A model generated the notes under the pieces. That model made no database searches, was not told the origin of the DNA, and worked only from the letters and a program-made list of their open reading frames with translations. Both the position numbers and the translations under genes were made by a program. A stretch of 64,000 nt of DNA from Cannabis sativa. Its lineage: Eukaryota; Streptophyta; Magnoliopsida; Rosales; Cannabaceae. Positions 11,282 through 24,360 of this stretch are shown one piece after another (the stretch's first letter is position 1; each line of letters opens with the position of its first letter). The stretch lies in contig NC_083602.1 in NCBI RefSeq assembly GCF_029168945.1, positions 43,585,442 to 43,649,441 on the forward strand, in the 5' to 3' direction.

Positions 11282-11814
11282 TGTTACACCCTAACTAGCA
11301 TAGGCGTGTTTACGTTATTTTAAACGTGTTGTGCAACTCGTTGCTAATCAACGAGGTTTATGGAAATCGTGATTAATTAAAATTTTACTTATTTAATTAA
11401 ATACTTATAACATTTCATACAAAATACTTTGGGATCCCATTTACAAAATACTTTAGAAAAAGTTTACTGTTCATTACAAAATACTTGTCGCCCAGCGACT
11501 AACTATAGAAGCCCTGATATCCCGAGGATCGTACGCTCCAGGCCTAACCGCCCCGACATGTACAATCTTCATCGGCTCGTCCTCACGGTTCCTCAGCTTT
11601 GGCCTTGCCCTTACCTACACATAAACATAGCACTGTCAATCGACAAACTCAGTAAGAGAAGCATAAATCATAAAACATACATATATCCCGGGTTATGATC
11701 AGACGCCCATACCCCTGACCACAACCCTAATCCCCGTGTCCCACACGGTAGTGAGTCTCGAACGTTCGTACGACGGTACTTTTGATAGAGTAACAGCCTA
11801 TACTCAGTACGCTA
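11282..11814 (-). repeat. Element B 5' LTR, proximal part
   Basis: Starts tgttacaccctaactagcatagg next to the primer-binding site. Interrupted at 11814/11815 by D1, whose duplicated target cgcta occupies 11810-11814; the LTR resumes at 21939. Confidence 0.9.
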
Positions 11815-13713
11815 TGTTGGGTTTTATGCCCTAAATAAAACTCATTTCAATATAATCAGATTTACTTATTAATATAGATCAGAAATAACATTTAATGTTG
11901 CATGGTTCACATGATTTATTTCATGATTATATGTACATAATGTATAAATTCATCTGAAACCCTTTTCACATACTTGATCCTGTTTATTGTGCCGTCAACA
12001 CATTGGAAAGTAAACATGACTATGTGAATAAAGTTTCCTAGATTTATCGAGACACGGGGTTTTGCGATATGATAATCTACAACAAGAGTTTACTTGTATT
12101 TGGAGAAATACTATGTTCTTTCCAGAACATTGGTTAAAGTAAAGCTCAGGTTGGATGCATGGAGTATGCATCGGAAGGGACCGATATTGAACTTTGACTT
12201 AGATTTATTAAACTTACCGTAATATCTATTCAAGTCAATATCGCCTAGTTGATCCTAGATCAAATGTTCTTAATCCTGTTATGATTAGGCTCAATCTTGA
12301 AAGGCTATTCGTGTTCTTTGATTTGTTAGTTAAGCCTACTTTTAGGTCAGGGTGATACGTACATTTTGGGAACACGGTAGTGCAATTGAGTGGGAGCGCT
12401 AGCATAAACATGGAATCTATAGCTTCTATCTGGCGAATAGTAAGCAAAGGATGATCTCCTTCGAGCTTGACCAAACGAACATAAATGGTGGAGTACTCAT
12501 TTCACATAAGCTGAAATATCATTTATACGGGGTCAAGTGTTTTAAGGAATAAATACATTGTAGGGTGTAACGGTAATTTAATCCCTTTACAGTGTAGATC
12601 ATTCATATAGAGGATCATTGATCACATTAGGATTATAACAATGGATAACTAATGATGTGTCTATATGGTGGAACATATAGAGCATTCTATATCTTTGGGA
12701 GTGCAATTCTAAGTTCTATGCGTGGATTCAACGAAGAATTAATAAGTTAGTGAATTTTAGTGCTAAATTCTTGATCTACTTATTGGAAGCTCGGTTATAT
12801 AGACCCATGGTCCCCCCACTAGTTGAGATAATATTGCTTGTAAGACTCATGTAATTGGTTTTGATTAATCAATTATAATTCTCAAATTAGACTATGTCTA
12901 TTTGTGAATTTTTCACTAAGTAAGGGCGAAATTGTAAAGAAAGAGTTTATAGGGGCATATTTGTTAATTATGATACTTTGTATGGTTCAATTAATAAATA
13001 TGATAAATGACAATATTATTTAATAATTATTTATAGTTATTAAATAGTTAGAATTGGCATTTAAATGGTTGAATTAGGAAATCGGTATTTTTGAGAAAAT
13101 CAGATACAAAAGGTGTTAAAATTGCAAAATTGCAAAAAGCAAGGCCCAATCCACTAAGTGTAGGGCCAGCCACTTTTGTAGGAAATTTAAACTGATTTTT
13201 TCATTATTTTAATGCCAAATAATTCAAACCTAACCCTAGTGGAATGCTATAAATAGATGGTGAAGGCTTCAGGAAATTTACACTTAAATTTTCTATTTTT
13301 CCTTCAGAGAAAAACTGAGCCTTCTCTCTCCCTATCTTTAGCTACCACTTCTTCTTTCTCTTCTTCCTTTGAATTTCGAAATCCTTAGTGATTAGAGTAG
13401 TGCCCACACACATCAAGCAATACCTCAATCATAGTGAGGAAGATCGTGAAGAAAGATCATCAGCAAAGGAGTTTCAGCATCAAAGATTCAGAGAAAGAGA
13501 TCCGAGGTTCGGATATTGATAATGCTCTGCTACGAGAAAGGAATCAAGGGCTAGATATGCGAACGGAAGGAGTCATATTATTCCGCTGCACCCAATGTAA
13601 GGTTTCTTTAACTTTATATGTGTTTATTTCATCGTTTTAGAAAGTTCATATTTAGGATGTTAATAAACATACTTGTGAGTAGATCTAAGATCCTGGTAAA
13701 ATAAATTCCAACA
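11815..13713 (+). repeat. D1 5' LTR
   Basis: 1899 bp, TG...CA ends, matches 20044-21938 nearly base for base. A TATA-like 'gctataaatagatgg' near 13247 precedes a CT-rich leader (13315-13375), a plausible promoter of the element. No coding sequence is recognised; the short ORFs inside recur in all four D LTRs without protein features. Confidence 0.95.
13247..13261 (+). promoter_or_regulatory. Putative LTR TATA box of D1
   Basis: gctataaatagatgg lies about 70-120 bp ahead of a pyrimidine-rich stretch and roughly 450 bp before the LTR end. The same element recurs in the other three D LTRs (near 21474, 42895, 51070). Transcription start not determinable from sequence. Confidence 0.55.
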
Positions 13714-16700
13714 ACTGGCCTCAGAGCCATGGTAATTGATTTACTTGCAAGAAATTTGGACTTTAAAACGATTGTTTGTATGTTCTTTGGATGGTATCAT
13801 GTTGTATTGAGTGTTATTTGATGATTGATTGATGTTTGTGAAATTTTCGTGAAAAATAATTGTGATTTCGTTTCTGGAATTATTTTTATTGGATAGTATG
13901 GAAAAAATTAAGCAAGTTAGCCTTTTACAGAACTCAATTTGGATTTTATTTGAATTAGTTATGATTTTTTGAAGATTTGACAAAATCGGAAATTTGTCTT
14001 GATAGTTTCACACGATCATGAGAACTGTCCGTACAGTTTCGGATTTTTCCTTTTTCTTCAATTTTTCATACTTTTTCATGGAATTAACTTCCAATTTTTT
14101 GTATGGTTTTGTATATATACTATTACTATTCCTAATTCAATTCTAATTATCATTTTGAATTAATTTAATTTTTTTTTAAATTAATTCAAGATATTAGTGT
14201 AATTTGAATTCGAATAGAATTAGTATTTATCTTTTTGCTTAAAAATCTATCTTATTTTTAAATTTGATTATATTTTTTTTTAAATTTAAGGTCAGATTTT
14301 TTAGATATTTATAATATCTTTTAAGATATTTATAATATCTTTTAAGATATTTAAGATATTTTAAAAATATCTTTTAAGATATTTATAAAATCTTTTAAGA
14401 TATTTTAAAATATCTTATCTTTTAAGATATTTAAAAATATCTTATCTTTTAAGATTTTTTTTTAAATTTTTTTAAGATATTTTGACCTTATTTAAATTTA
14501 AAATAGATATTTATAATCATGTAATTTTAAATAGATATAAGATAGAAGTAGGTTTAATTTTAAATTTTTTTTATTTTCGAAATTTAATTTTAAATTAAAA
14601 TTAATTTTTTTAATTTATTTTTCGAATATTAAATTTTTTTAATTTAATTATTTATTTATTCGAAATTATTTATTTAAAATTAAATAAATCCTACTTCCAA
14701 CTATCCAGCTAACCCTGTTGCAGGAGTATGTGTTTTAGCTTGTTTGTAAGTTTTCAAAACCTATTATTACTTGATTGCAAATAGCCATGGTTACTTTTTG
14801 CCAGATCTAATGATCTGATGGCTCCCTTGGTCAAGATAATAATTTGTAACAGGTATATTTACAATCTTCTTTCATACGTGTATGACCTAGCAACATGATA
14901 GGACCCATCCAAAGTGTGCCTGTGTGAGCCTATGTGTTTAATTTGATTATAGATACATATAGGTTGTTGTTGCTAAAATAAATTATCATAGTTCTTGATA
15001 GAATTTATTTAGGCCCATTTAGTTATTGGGCTTATTCAATTAATAACAGTTGTTCTTATTAAGGTTAAATTCCTCTCTTTTGGGCCTTGTGTGAGAGTTG
15101 GGAGCCATAGAAGTGGGTACGACATGCGAACCCGGCACCCCCTCACACAAACCACCCCAATTGTGAAGGCCCATTTGCACGATTTGAATGACATGTACTA
15201 GGTTAATTAAACTAGTTTAACCTAATAAAATTGATTAGCAACATAATTAATTTCATTTATTTTGAAATTAATTTAAGAAAAATATAGTTTAAGGAATTTT
15301 ATATTCTAAGCTAAACTATATGTATTTTCTTGTATTTAATTAAATATAGAATTATAACCATCTAGATTCTTTCTGGAACTTAATTTAAATTTTTCATTAA
15401 ATATTCTTATTTAAGTTGATATTTAGTTATCTACAACTAACCAACTTAAATCTGAATATCTTTTGAATTTCAAATTTCAAAATTAAGTTGAGGAATTTTA
15501 GGCATTGGTTATTAAGATTCTTAAGATATTTTTTAAGTTAATATCTTTTCGAATATTAACTTAAAATGGAATATTTTTGAATTAAGTGGTTACAACTTAA
15601 TTTTTTGATATTTAATTAAATTTAAATTTGAAAATATTTAAGTTCTAGATTTTTTCTAGTATAACTTAAATTAGATATTTTTTTCAAATTTTGTGGAAAA
15701 GATACTTAGTCAAATAAGATATTTTCTAGATAGTTATTTCTAGACTACTTATTATTTCTAATATTAAATAGGAAAATATTATACATTGTGAAATTAATTA
15801 TTTAAATAATTAATTTTAGTACAATTTATTTTAAGTATATTTTTCCTAGTATTAAACTAGAGATTAATAATTAAGCCTTCTCTACACTTAATTATTTATT
15901 TCTTGAATTTAATACATTTAATTAATTTGAAAAATTAAATATCTAAGTTGATTTTCATCATGATACTTAAATATTTCTTTTTCATGACATTTAATTAAAT
16001 AGAAAATTATTTTTAGTTGAAATTTATTTTTTCAACTAAATTTAAATAATTTTCAAAATATATTTTTTTCTTTATTTTATTAATCAATTTTCGAAATTGC
16101 ATTTCTTAAATGCTAGAATTTCGAATTTTATCTTGAAAAATAGATTAAGTTGTAAATTAATTATTTATTTTAATTAATTCTTGGATCAACTTAAATCAAT
16201 GATTTTTCATTTATTGATTAATTTAAAATAAATTGAATTAAAGTATATTATTAGAAATTGAATTAATTAGTCAAAGGAAAATCTAGATAGGTGATATTTT
16301 TGCTTGAAGTATTTTTCTAGTGTATTTAATTAAATAGAAAATTAATATTTAAGTTGATTTTTATCATCATACTTAAATATTTGTAATTTTTCTTATATAT
16401 TTAATTAAATAGGAAAATTATATTTTGTTGTAAATTAATTTTATTAATTAATTTTGGGCTAACATTAAATTAGAATAATTTTTCCGGGATTTATTTTTTA
16501 TTTTAATATGCATTTTTCGAAAATTGTATTCTTATATACTTTAATTTTTCGAAATGCAATATATATTTATAGAAAATTAAATTTGAGTTGTAAATTAATT
16601 TAAATTAATTTTGTAACAACTTAAATATTTTTTCTAAATATTTATTGGAAATTATTACTAAGATGGAAATAATTCATGTTATTTTCATATCCATCTAAGT

Positions 16701-18199
16701 AAAATTTATAAATATTAAATTAAAATTTATATTTAGAATTTTTCATTCTAAATTGGAAATTTTAAATAAATATATATTTAAAATAAATAGATTAAATAAA
16801 GAGAATCAAAGAAAATACAACTCACTTTAAATAATGAGCTTGATTATTATTAAGATATTCGATCTCCATTGTTGGTCTTACAAAAGTTAAATGTTTTCAA
16901 TATAACCTCGAGACGCTAGACTTCGTCCCCCTATGGATGGTTATTCGTTGAACGCATTTAACACAGTAAGATTTCATTTGATAAGTGTTTTGTAAGTTTT
17001 CGTCTCTATTAGACTCTCCCCTACGGTGACTACTTAGAGATAAACTTATAAAACATGAAACAATGGTGGAAGCTCATAAAATGAGAATAACCTTGACTCT
17101 CGCCTACCGGGACAACGTTGGATTCTTATTTTGATCGAATAAAAGGTTGCTAGAATGGTTTCTATTTTAGATGAGCTGACAACTCTATTCAATAAATGAT
17201 GCTTTGACTCTCGCCTACTTAGGGACCAATTTGTATCGGTTTGTTGAAAACCTTGGAAATTATTTAGGATTGTATGTTTTAGTATTTTCACTAGTCATTC
17301 CTACTTGCTATATGCTTATAATTTACGAATTGTGTATGAATTTATATTGAACCTTGTTATTTTTACGGTATTAAGTTGTAGTTTAATTTCGAATCTTCAT
17401 TGTTGGTCTAACTTGGCTTGTTTATCTAATGAGATAAATCCCTAGTGGATTTTCACCATTAGACATACATAATAGTGTTAGATTTTGAAAGATAAATATT
17501 GTACATGCGACATCTAGCTGTTCATCAATTGATGACACCTTAGACTAGTATTTTTACGATATGAAACAAGAAGATTATATAAATAAGATTACTTTGACTT
17601 TCGCTAATCGAAGCATCGTTGGATTCTTATTTTAAACGAAATTATCCTAATTCCTCTTAGCTTATTCATTTCGAATTAGCTTTCAAAACATATCATTGGA
17701 TGAATGGTCTATAAATCATTTCATGTCATTTTATATGACGCATATGATTATAATCCCGAAATTCTATTCCCAATTGATATAAATCCTCAATCTTAGAAAT
17801 CTCCTACTTGTATGGGCAAATCTGACTTAGAGTTTGTATTAGTAGTCTTGGTCAGATAGAATTACTCATTATATTTGGTATAAATTTAAGTCTTTGACTT
17901 TAATTTTAGATTCCAAATAGAAATTTTCTTAAATTTCTAATTCCAGAATACAATACAGTTACACTTTCTCAAGTGTTTAATATCCATCTTTTATTAATGG
18001 ATTAAAGCTTGTATGGAATGTGAGTTAGGTGATACATGACCGGGATCCACTTGAAGTATTCTAAGAACTCTTTGATGTAACTAAACCTATATCATCCAAA
18101 GACATACCATTTTTTTAATCTATGGCATTTGTATCTTGTTCATAGTGGTTTTGACAAGATCAATCTACGCAAAGAGTTAATATGCCTATATCCACTGCA
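13714..18199 (+). other. D1 internal, 5' half: AT-rich, no gene recognised
   Basis: Primer-binding site at 13716-13727, then about 4.5 kb of very AT-rich DNA. A gag would be expected here for a copia element, but I see no ORF or zinc knuckle. Noteworthy are an (aagatattt)n-like block at 14300-14460 and recurring 'gactctcgcctac' / 'gggacaacg' phrases at about 17095, 17208 and 17597. Confidence 0.7.
14300..14460. repeat. Tandem ttttaagatattta repeats in D1
   Basis: About eight imperfect copies of a self-complementary 15-25 bp unit built from ttttaagatattta. D2 has only a trace of it at the corresponding place (about 43900-43940), so it expanded in D1 or collapsed in D2. Confidence 0.8.
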
Positions 18200-20030
18200 A
18201 GTAGTTCATCTCATTCGCAGATGGATGTACATTCAGGGGTGGATATGAGTTTTTCGTTGTATTCTTAAAACGATAACTCTAGATTATACCTTATGCAAAG
18301 AAATTTGAAATGTTTGAAAAATTTCATCAATTTCTAGCAATGGTTAAACACCATTAAGGTATGTGGTTAAAGATCTTGCGGGCGATAGGGGTGGAGAAAT
18401 AGTTAGTAGATATGCGGTTCAAAGATCATTACATTGATTTTTGAATTATATCCAAACTTACCTCCCCGAAATTTCGATTTGCATATTGATGATTAGTTCT
18501 GTAGTCGTTGCACTAAGTCCTTCTATGGTAATACAATTTCGGAATGATGTAATGGTTGTATACTTAATGTAAATCATTACTAGATTCATGGATGACCTAA
18601 TCAAAATCTTAAGAAAGGCTAGAAGCTGTTAACCATGGTTTGTTAGCTTTTCTAAGTGATTAGGGGTGGACCATCCCATTGTCAATAGATAAGAAAGTGT
18701 TTGTTCAAACAAATACTACTTTTCTAAGAAAATGACTAAGTCTGAAAAACAAGTAGCAAATAAAGGAGATATTTATTCTTGATTCCAAAAGTGTTCTATC
18801 ATCTTATATAACATATGATGATCCCACTGCCTCTGTTGTCTTGTCACAACCGAAGAGATCAATACCATTTAGTTTTCTTCGACATAATTCACAGTACCTT
18901 GTCGTAGTGGGAGAGTTTCTAGGAACTCACCTTCTTATGACTTGGGAGACACAAGTGATTAAAATCCATTGTGAGTTTAAACAAGTAATGGATTGTCAAG
19001 ATAAGAAACTAAGAAGAAAGCCAATAGAACTATGGTTTAATCCATTCACATGGAATGACCTAAAGTTTTCTATTACAAGGACATAAAAGGAAATTTTCGT
19101 TAATAAGTCTATTCTATGGACTTAACAAAACTTCTTGTTCCTAGTATTATAGGTTTGAGATTATCTAAACCTATGGCTTGTGGTATACACAGTAATTACT
19201 TACTCTAATGCAAGCAACTTACTTTAGTAAGATCTTTGAAGCATTTTTCTTTCTAATGGCAATCTATAGAAGCTTCACAACTTCTTAGACATAGATTTTA
19301 TTTATCTAAGGAAAAGTCTTAACTATTCCAGAAAAGATAAAGCCATGAAAGAATTTCTTATATCAACAGTGAGAGGTCTTAGATATGCTTTTGTATGCCT
19401 TAGACCAGACACTTGTTGAGTGGGAGTAATGAGTAGGTATCAGTTAATCCGGGGAGAAGAACATTGGAAGACAATCAAGTAAATCCTAAGATAAAGAAGA
19501 GGAACTATATGTTAGTCTATAAGGGTGTGTTTAAAACTCTTAGAATACACCATATCAGATTTCGAAATTTGCCTATGTGCTAGTAAATCTTTCTGATAAG
19601 ATGGTGATTACTCTGGGGGTGGAATAGTGATTTTGGAGAAGTGTAAAAACCTATCTGAAGTCTCTAGGTCTACCAGAGATAGACTGAATGTTAAAGGCTA
19701 TTTGCGGGGAAAGGTACTTATTCAGTCTAAGGAAAGTTTTATACATTTTTGGCACCATTCCAAATTGCCTTAAACTACTAGTGTTAATTTCCTGATTAAC
19801 CAAAAGTAGTTGCCAAAGGTATAGAATCCAGTATCCCAAGAGAGTAGACACATAGAGAGGAATTTCACATTATCAATGATTTTGTGATTAAAGGAAGAGT
19901 AATGGTGGAGAAAAGGTTGTGGTTAATTCAACCTTTCAGATCCTATTACGAGGAGTTTACTACTACTACACTTGATTTGTATATCAAGGTGTTGAGATTA
20001 TTTGAAACGCACTTTTTGTTTTATATTAGT
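18200..20030 (+). pseudogene. D1 decayed copia pol (integrase, RT/RNase H)
   Basis: Across three frames, copia motifs appear in the canonical order. A degenerate integrase block is at about 18210-18280. GATAGGGGTGGAGAA at 18384-18398 reads DRGGE, the integrase core signature. KKVFVQTNTTFLRK is at 18691-18732, like the segment after integrase. QPKRS lies near 18847. RNase H pieces resembling LRPDT...GVMSRYQ are near 19400, WRSVK near 19635, and HIER...FHIINDFVIKG near 19850-19910, with the DP(I)TRSL-like tail near 19945. Stops and frameshifts interrupt every block, and most of the RT palm is missing. D2 shares the same breaks. Confidence 0.8.
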
Positions 20031-20043
20031 GCAAGTGGGAGTT

Positions 20044-21938
20044 TGTTGGGTTTTATGCCCTAAATAAAACTCATTTCAATATAATCAGATTTACTTATTA
20101 ATATAGATCAGAAATAACATTTAATGTTGCATGGTTCACATGATTTATTTCATGATTATATGTACATAATGTATAAATTCATCTGAAACCCTTTTCACAT
20201 ACTTGATCCTGTTTATTGTGCCGTCAACACATTGGAAAGTAAACATGACTATGTGAATAAAGTTTCCTAGATTTATCGAACACGGGGTTTTGCGATATGA
20301 TAATCTACAACAAGAGTTTACTTGTATTTGGAGAAATACTATGTTCTTTCCAGAACATTGGTTAAAGTAAAGCTCAGGTTGGATGCATGGAGTATGCATC
20401 GGAAGGGACCGATATTGAACTTTGACTTAGATTTATTAAACTTACCGTAATATCTATTCAAGTCAATATCGCCTAGTTGATCCTAGATCAAATGTTCTTA
20501 ATCCTGTTATGATTAGGCTCAATCTTGAAAGGCTATTCGTGTTCTTTGATTTGTTAGTTAAGCCTACTTTTAGGTCAGGGTGATACGTACATTTTGGGAA
20601 CACGGTAGTGCAATTGAGTGGGAGCGCTAGCATAAACATGGAATCTATAGCTTCTATCTAGCGAATAGTAAGCAAAGGATGATCTCCTTCGAGCTTGACC
20701 AAACGAACATAAATGGTGGAGTACTCATTTCACATAAGCTGAAATATCATTTATACGGGGTCAAGTGTTTTAAGGAATAAATACATTGTAGGGTGTAACG
20801 GTAATTTAATCCCTTTACAGTGTAGATCATTCATATAGAGGATCATTGATCACATTAGGATTATAACAATGGATAACTAATGATGTGTCTATATGGTGGA
20901 ACATATAGAGCATTCTATATACTGGGAGTGCAATTCTAAGTTCTATGCGTGGATTCAACGAAGAATTAATAAGTTAGTGAATTTTAGTGCTAAATTCTTG
21001 ATCTACTTATTGGAAGCTCGGTTATATAGACCCATGGTCCCCCCACTAGTTGAGATAATATTGCTTGTAAGACTCATGTAATTGGTTTTGATTAATCAAT
21101 TATAATTCTCAAATTAGACTATGTCTATTTGTGAATTTTTCACTAAGTAAGGGCGAAATTGTAAAGAAAGAGTTTATAGGGGCATATTTGTTAATTATGA
21201 TACTTTGTATGGTTCAATTAATAAATATGATAAATGACAATATTATTTAATAATTATTTATAGTTATTAAATAGTTAGAATTGGCATTTAAATGGTTGAA
21301 TTAGGAAATCGGTATTTTTGAGAAAATCAGATACAAAAGGTGTTAAAATTGCAAAATTGCAAAAAGCAAGGCCCAATCCACTAAGTGTAGGGCCAGCCAC
21401 TTTTGTAGGAAATTTAAACTGATTTTTTCATTATTTTAATGCCAAATAATTCAAACCTAACCCTAGTGGAATGCTATAAATAGATGGTGAAGGCTTCAGG
21501 AAATTTACACTTAAATTTTCTATTTTTCCTTCAGAGAAAAACTGAGCCTTCTCTCTCCCTATCTTTAGCTACCACTTCTTCTTTCTCTTCTTCCTTTGAA
21601 TTTCGAAATCCTTAGTGATTAGAGTAGTGCCCACACACATCAAGCAATACCTCAATCATAGTGAGGAAGATCGTGAAGAAAGATCATCAGCAAAGGAGTT
21701 TCAGCATCAAAGATTCAGAGAAAGAGATCCAGGTTCAGATATTGATAATGCTCTGCTACAGAAAGGAATCAAGGGCTAGATATCTGAACGGAAGGAGTCA
21801 TATTATTCCGCTGCACCCAATGTAAGGTTTCTTTAACTTTATATGTGTTTATTTCATCGTTTTAGAAAGTTCATATTTAGGATGTTAATAAACATACTTG
21901 TGAGTAGATCTAAGATCCTGGTAAAATAAATTCCAACA
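20044..21938 (+). repeat. D1 3' LTR
   Basis: 1895 bp, preceded by the polypurine tract and followed by the second cgcta. Differences from the 5' LTR are few and concentrate at CAG/CTG-like sites (for example 21730-21790 against 13500-13560). Confidence 0.95.
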
Positions 21939-23679
21939 CGCTAGTCATACCCTAGCCTAACCGATGTGTTACAGTATCAGCCTATACTCGGTGCGCTAGT
22001 CATACTCTAGCTACTAGTCATACTCTAGCCTTACCGATGTGATACAGTCAAACAGTACAGTACCATCGACCATAATATCAGCCTATACTCGGTACGCTAG
22101 TCATACTCTAGCCGTACCAATGTGATACTGTCGAATGGTACGAAGCCAACATACATATCTAATGTAATCTAACAGGCTTCCTAACATGCACGCTAAACAT
22201 GTAAATACATATGCATACTGTTATACTAATCTTACCTCGATTTCAAATTCAGGTGTGTCGGTCAACCTGAGTGGAACGAACTGCTCGGCGAATTATAGGC
22301 TCCTAAACCATAATAATCACAACACTGATAAGTGACACGCTAAATCACTTCCCGGGGACTTAAAATAGAAACTAAAAGTTTCCCTATCGACAAAAAATAT
22401 GGCAATACCCTAAACAACACAAAAATAGGAAGAACTAGGGTTCCCAATTTTTCCCCAACCAGCAGACCAGTTCTACAACCTGAATTTCGGTTCTGGGAGG
22501 AACCCAGAACACCAACCGGAATTCCGGTTCCTACAGGCCATACTGAACCGGAATTCCGGTTCAGTGCAGGAAATCTTAAAAATTTCATTTCTCAATCAAA
22601 ACAACCCCAAACTTCATGCAACCTTCCAGACCTGCTCTAAATACCCCAAATAACATAACCCAAGCAATAAAACCAAGCTTCATACACAGAAATGCATTTT
22701 ACCATTAAAGGTTCAAGATTGAGTTCAAAAACTCAAAACTTGACTAACCCCTCAAACAGCCACTACTTCATGCATAAATCAACCTATTCCAACATAATTT
22801 AACTCCAGAAAACACAATTAAACAATAACAACAACTACAGCAACAAAATTCATCATTTTACCTTGAAAACCAAGGTTTTGGGTTCAAAACTCCATACTAA
22901 GTTAAAATCAACAAACCACAACAAAATCTTGCTTGAATCAACATATTAAAACATAATTAAGCTTCAGAAATCACTAACAAACCAAAACAATAGCCACAGC
23001 CACAAATTCTCAAGCATGCAATAATTCATTTTTTTTCTTAAGCTTCAAGAAAACAAAGAAAAGCTTGAACAAAGGTTACCTCCACTTGAATTACTCAAAG
23101 AATTGCTGAAAATACTTGAATTGCAAAGAAAATTCCCAGCCCTAGCAGCCCCAATCAAAACCGAAAGAGAGAGAGAGCTCTTGAGAGAAAGAACTTCTTA
23201 ATTTTCCAATTTTCTAATTTTTGAATAAATGAAGTAATTGCCTTGATTACTTGATATAGTCAGCCCCATAATAACATAAAAATCTGATTATTGACTTAAA
23301 ATAAAGTCCACTAAAGGACAAAACATAAATGGGCAAAAAGACCATTTTGCCCCTCCCACACTAAAAGGGTTAAAAAGCACTTAAGGGTATTTTTTTGGGA
23401 AACTCTAAATTCCCGACCAATTCCGACATTCCAAATGTCTAAATAAACCGTCCCACTATGCTAAAATATTAGATTGTGATTCTACTGAGCCATACACTGC
23501 GTTCCATGTTGTCGGGCACCGAAAATGCAAAATTATGAAATCTCACTATATGACATAAAAAAATGCATTCAGAAATCAAATATAACAACATAAATAATTA
23601 TTTAAATATCTATAAATAATTTTCATAATCAAACCTTAAATATCTGCTAATTTCTAAATTAAACTAAGCGGTCTTTACA
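21939..23679 (-). repeat. Element B 5' LTR, distal part
   Basis: Resumes with the second cgcta copy after D1 and ends gcggtctttaca. It opens with short tandem repeats around 'tatactcggt(g/a)cgctagtcatactctagc' (21980-22130). From about 22152 it aligns with the left LTR at 4755-6314. The GA tract here is only about 12 bp. Confidence 0.9.
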
Positions 23680-24360
23680 CATATATTAATGCCATTGTCT
23701 ATTTGACATAGACCTGCGTGTTACGCTCACACGCCTATTTATGTCTATGTGGCATAGACCCACGTGTTACGCTCACACGTCTAATTACATTAAGGCCTTA
23801 GAACAGTTTATCTCAGTTCTAATTACCGAGTTTAACCTAATTATACCTTAAATTCATAATTCTTTACTCAATATATATCATGGGATAATATCTAAAATCA
23901 TTAATCACTACGGTAATAATCCTAGGCCATATAACCTCTCACTTTAGGGTAAGAACCCTAATCCCGGTTCTCATTTAATCATAACTATGATATTAAACAT
24001 TAGCGCCACTGTGATTAACTCTATGTGCTAACCACTGTCTTACATGATGTACCGAGTATGTGGGGATTCTAAATCCCCGGGTGCTTCTAATCAAGTGCCG
24101 GTAATCCTAGTCACAATTTCTAGGATTCACAAATAGGGTTAATCCCTAAATCCACTTCAACATAATTATATAATTTGCATTCAAAATACAATAAATATAT
24201 AGAGCTTGGAACGAGCTTTCCAACGATATATGGAATACCCAAATTGGAGTTTGGATCAAAAAGTTATGCATGAAATAAGATTCAAAACTCAAACTGTCCA
24301 GAAACCTCAAGGCGGGCCACAGCACACCCAAAGCGAGCTGCGGCACCTGGGTTGAAAAAC
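23680..24360 (-). repeat. A-like LTR fragment (host site of element B)
   Basis: Shows the landmarks of LTR A in order: gtctatgtggcatagac repeats, 'ctaattac...aaggcctta', 'gggtaagaaccctaatc', 'tgccggtaatcctagtcaca', 'gagcttggaacgagctttcc' and a diverged ggcgggcc...gcacctggg block. Identity to 1798-4754 is clearly lower than between paired LTRs, so it is an older or different copy. It starts at B's right end and is cut off where element E sequence begins near 24361. No gene. Confidence 0.8.

Larger units (their letters stand above)
11815..21938 (+). mobile_element. Element D1: Ty1/copia-derived element with dead pol
   Basis: Complete unit of 10.1 kb: 5' LTR 11815-13713, degenerate initiator-Met primer-binding site 13716-13727 (TGGCCTCAGAGC), internal region, polypurine tract 20031-20043 (gcaagtgggagtt), 3' LTR 20044-21938, flanked by the 5-bp duplication cgcta (11810-11814 and 21939-21943). 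The LTRs start tgttgggttttatgccc and end in aaca and are almost identical, so insertion is recent relative to B. The internal region is AT-rich with no long ORF, but its 3' half keeps copia integrase and RNase H motifs broken by stops and frameshifts. Sister copy: D2. Confidence 0.95.
4755..23679 (-). mobile_element. Element B: Ty3/gypsy chromovirus with both LTRs, split by D1 and truncated by A
   Basis: Minus-strand order: 5' LTR (11282-11814 plus 21939-23679), primer-binding site 11267-11278, gag, zinc knuckle, protease, RT, RNase H, integrase, chromodomain, polypurine tract, 3' LTR (ends 6314). The domain order and the C-terminal chromodomain place it among chromoviruses, probably the Tekay/Del clade. 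Stops and a frameshift break pol in several places, so it is non-autonomous now. It inserted into an A-like LTR (flank from 23680) and was later hit by A on its left LTR and by D1 in its right LTR. Confidence 0.9.

Noticed and set aside
12235..12474. 79-codon ORF repeated in the D LTRs
   Set aside because: Occurs in LTR copies because the LTRs are near-identical; no protein features and no promoter or frame context.
18841..19086. 81-codon ORF, also present in D2 (48410-48688)
   Set aside because: A frame through decayed copia pol; the conserved QPKRS start belongs to the old polyprotein and the rest has lost motif identity.
11815..21938. Endogenous pararetrovirus or envelope-carrying element
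   Set aside because: The motif order and LTRs with target duplication fit a copia derivative; no movement-protein, coat or envelope feature was seen.
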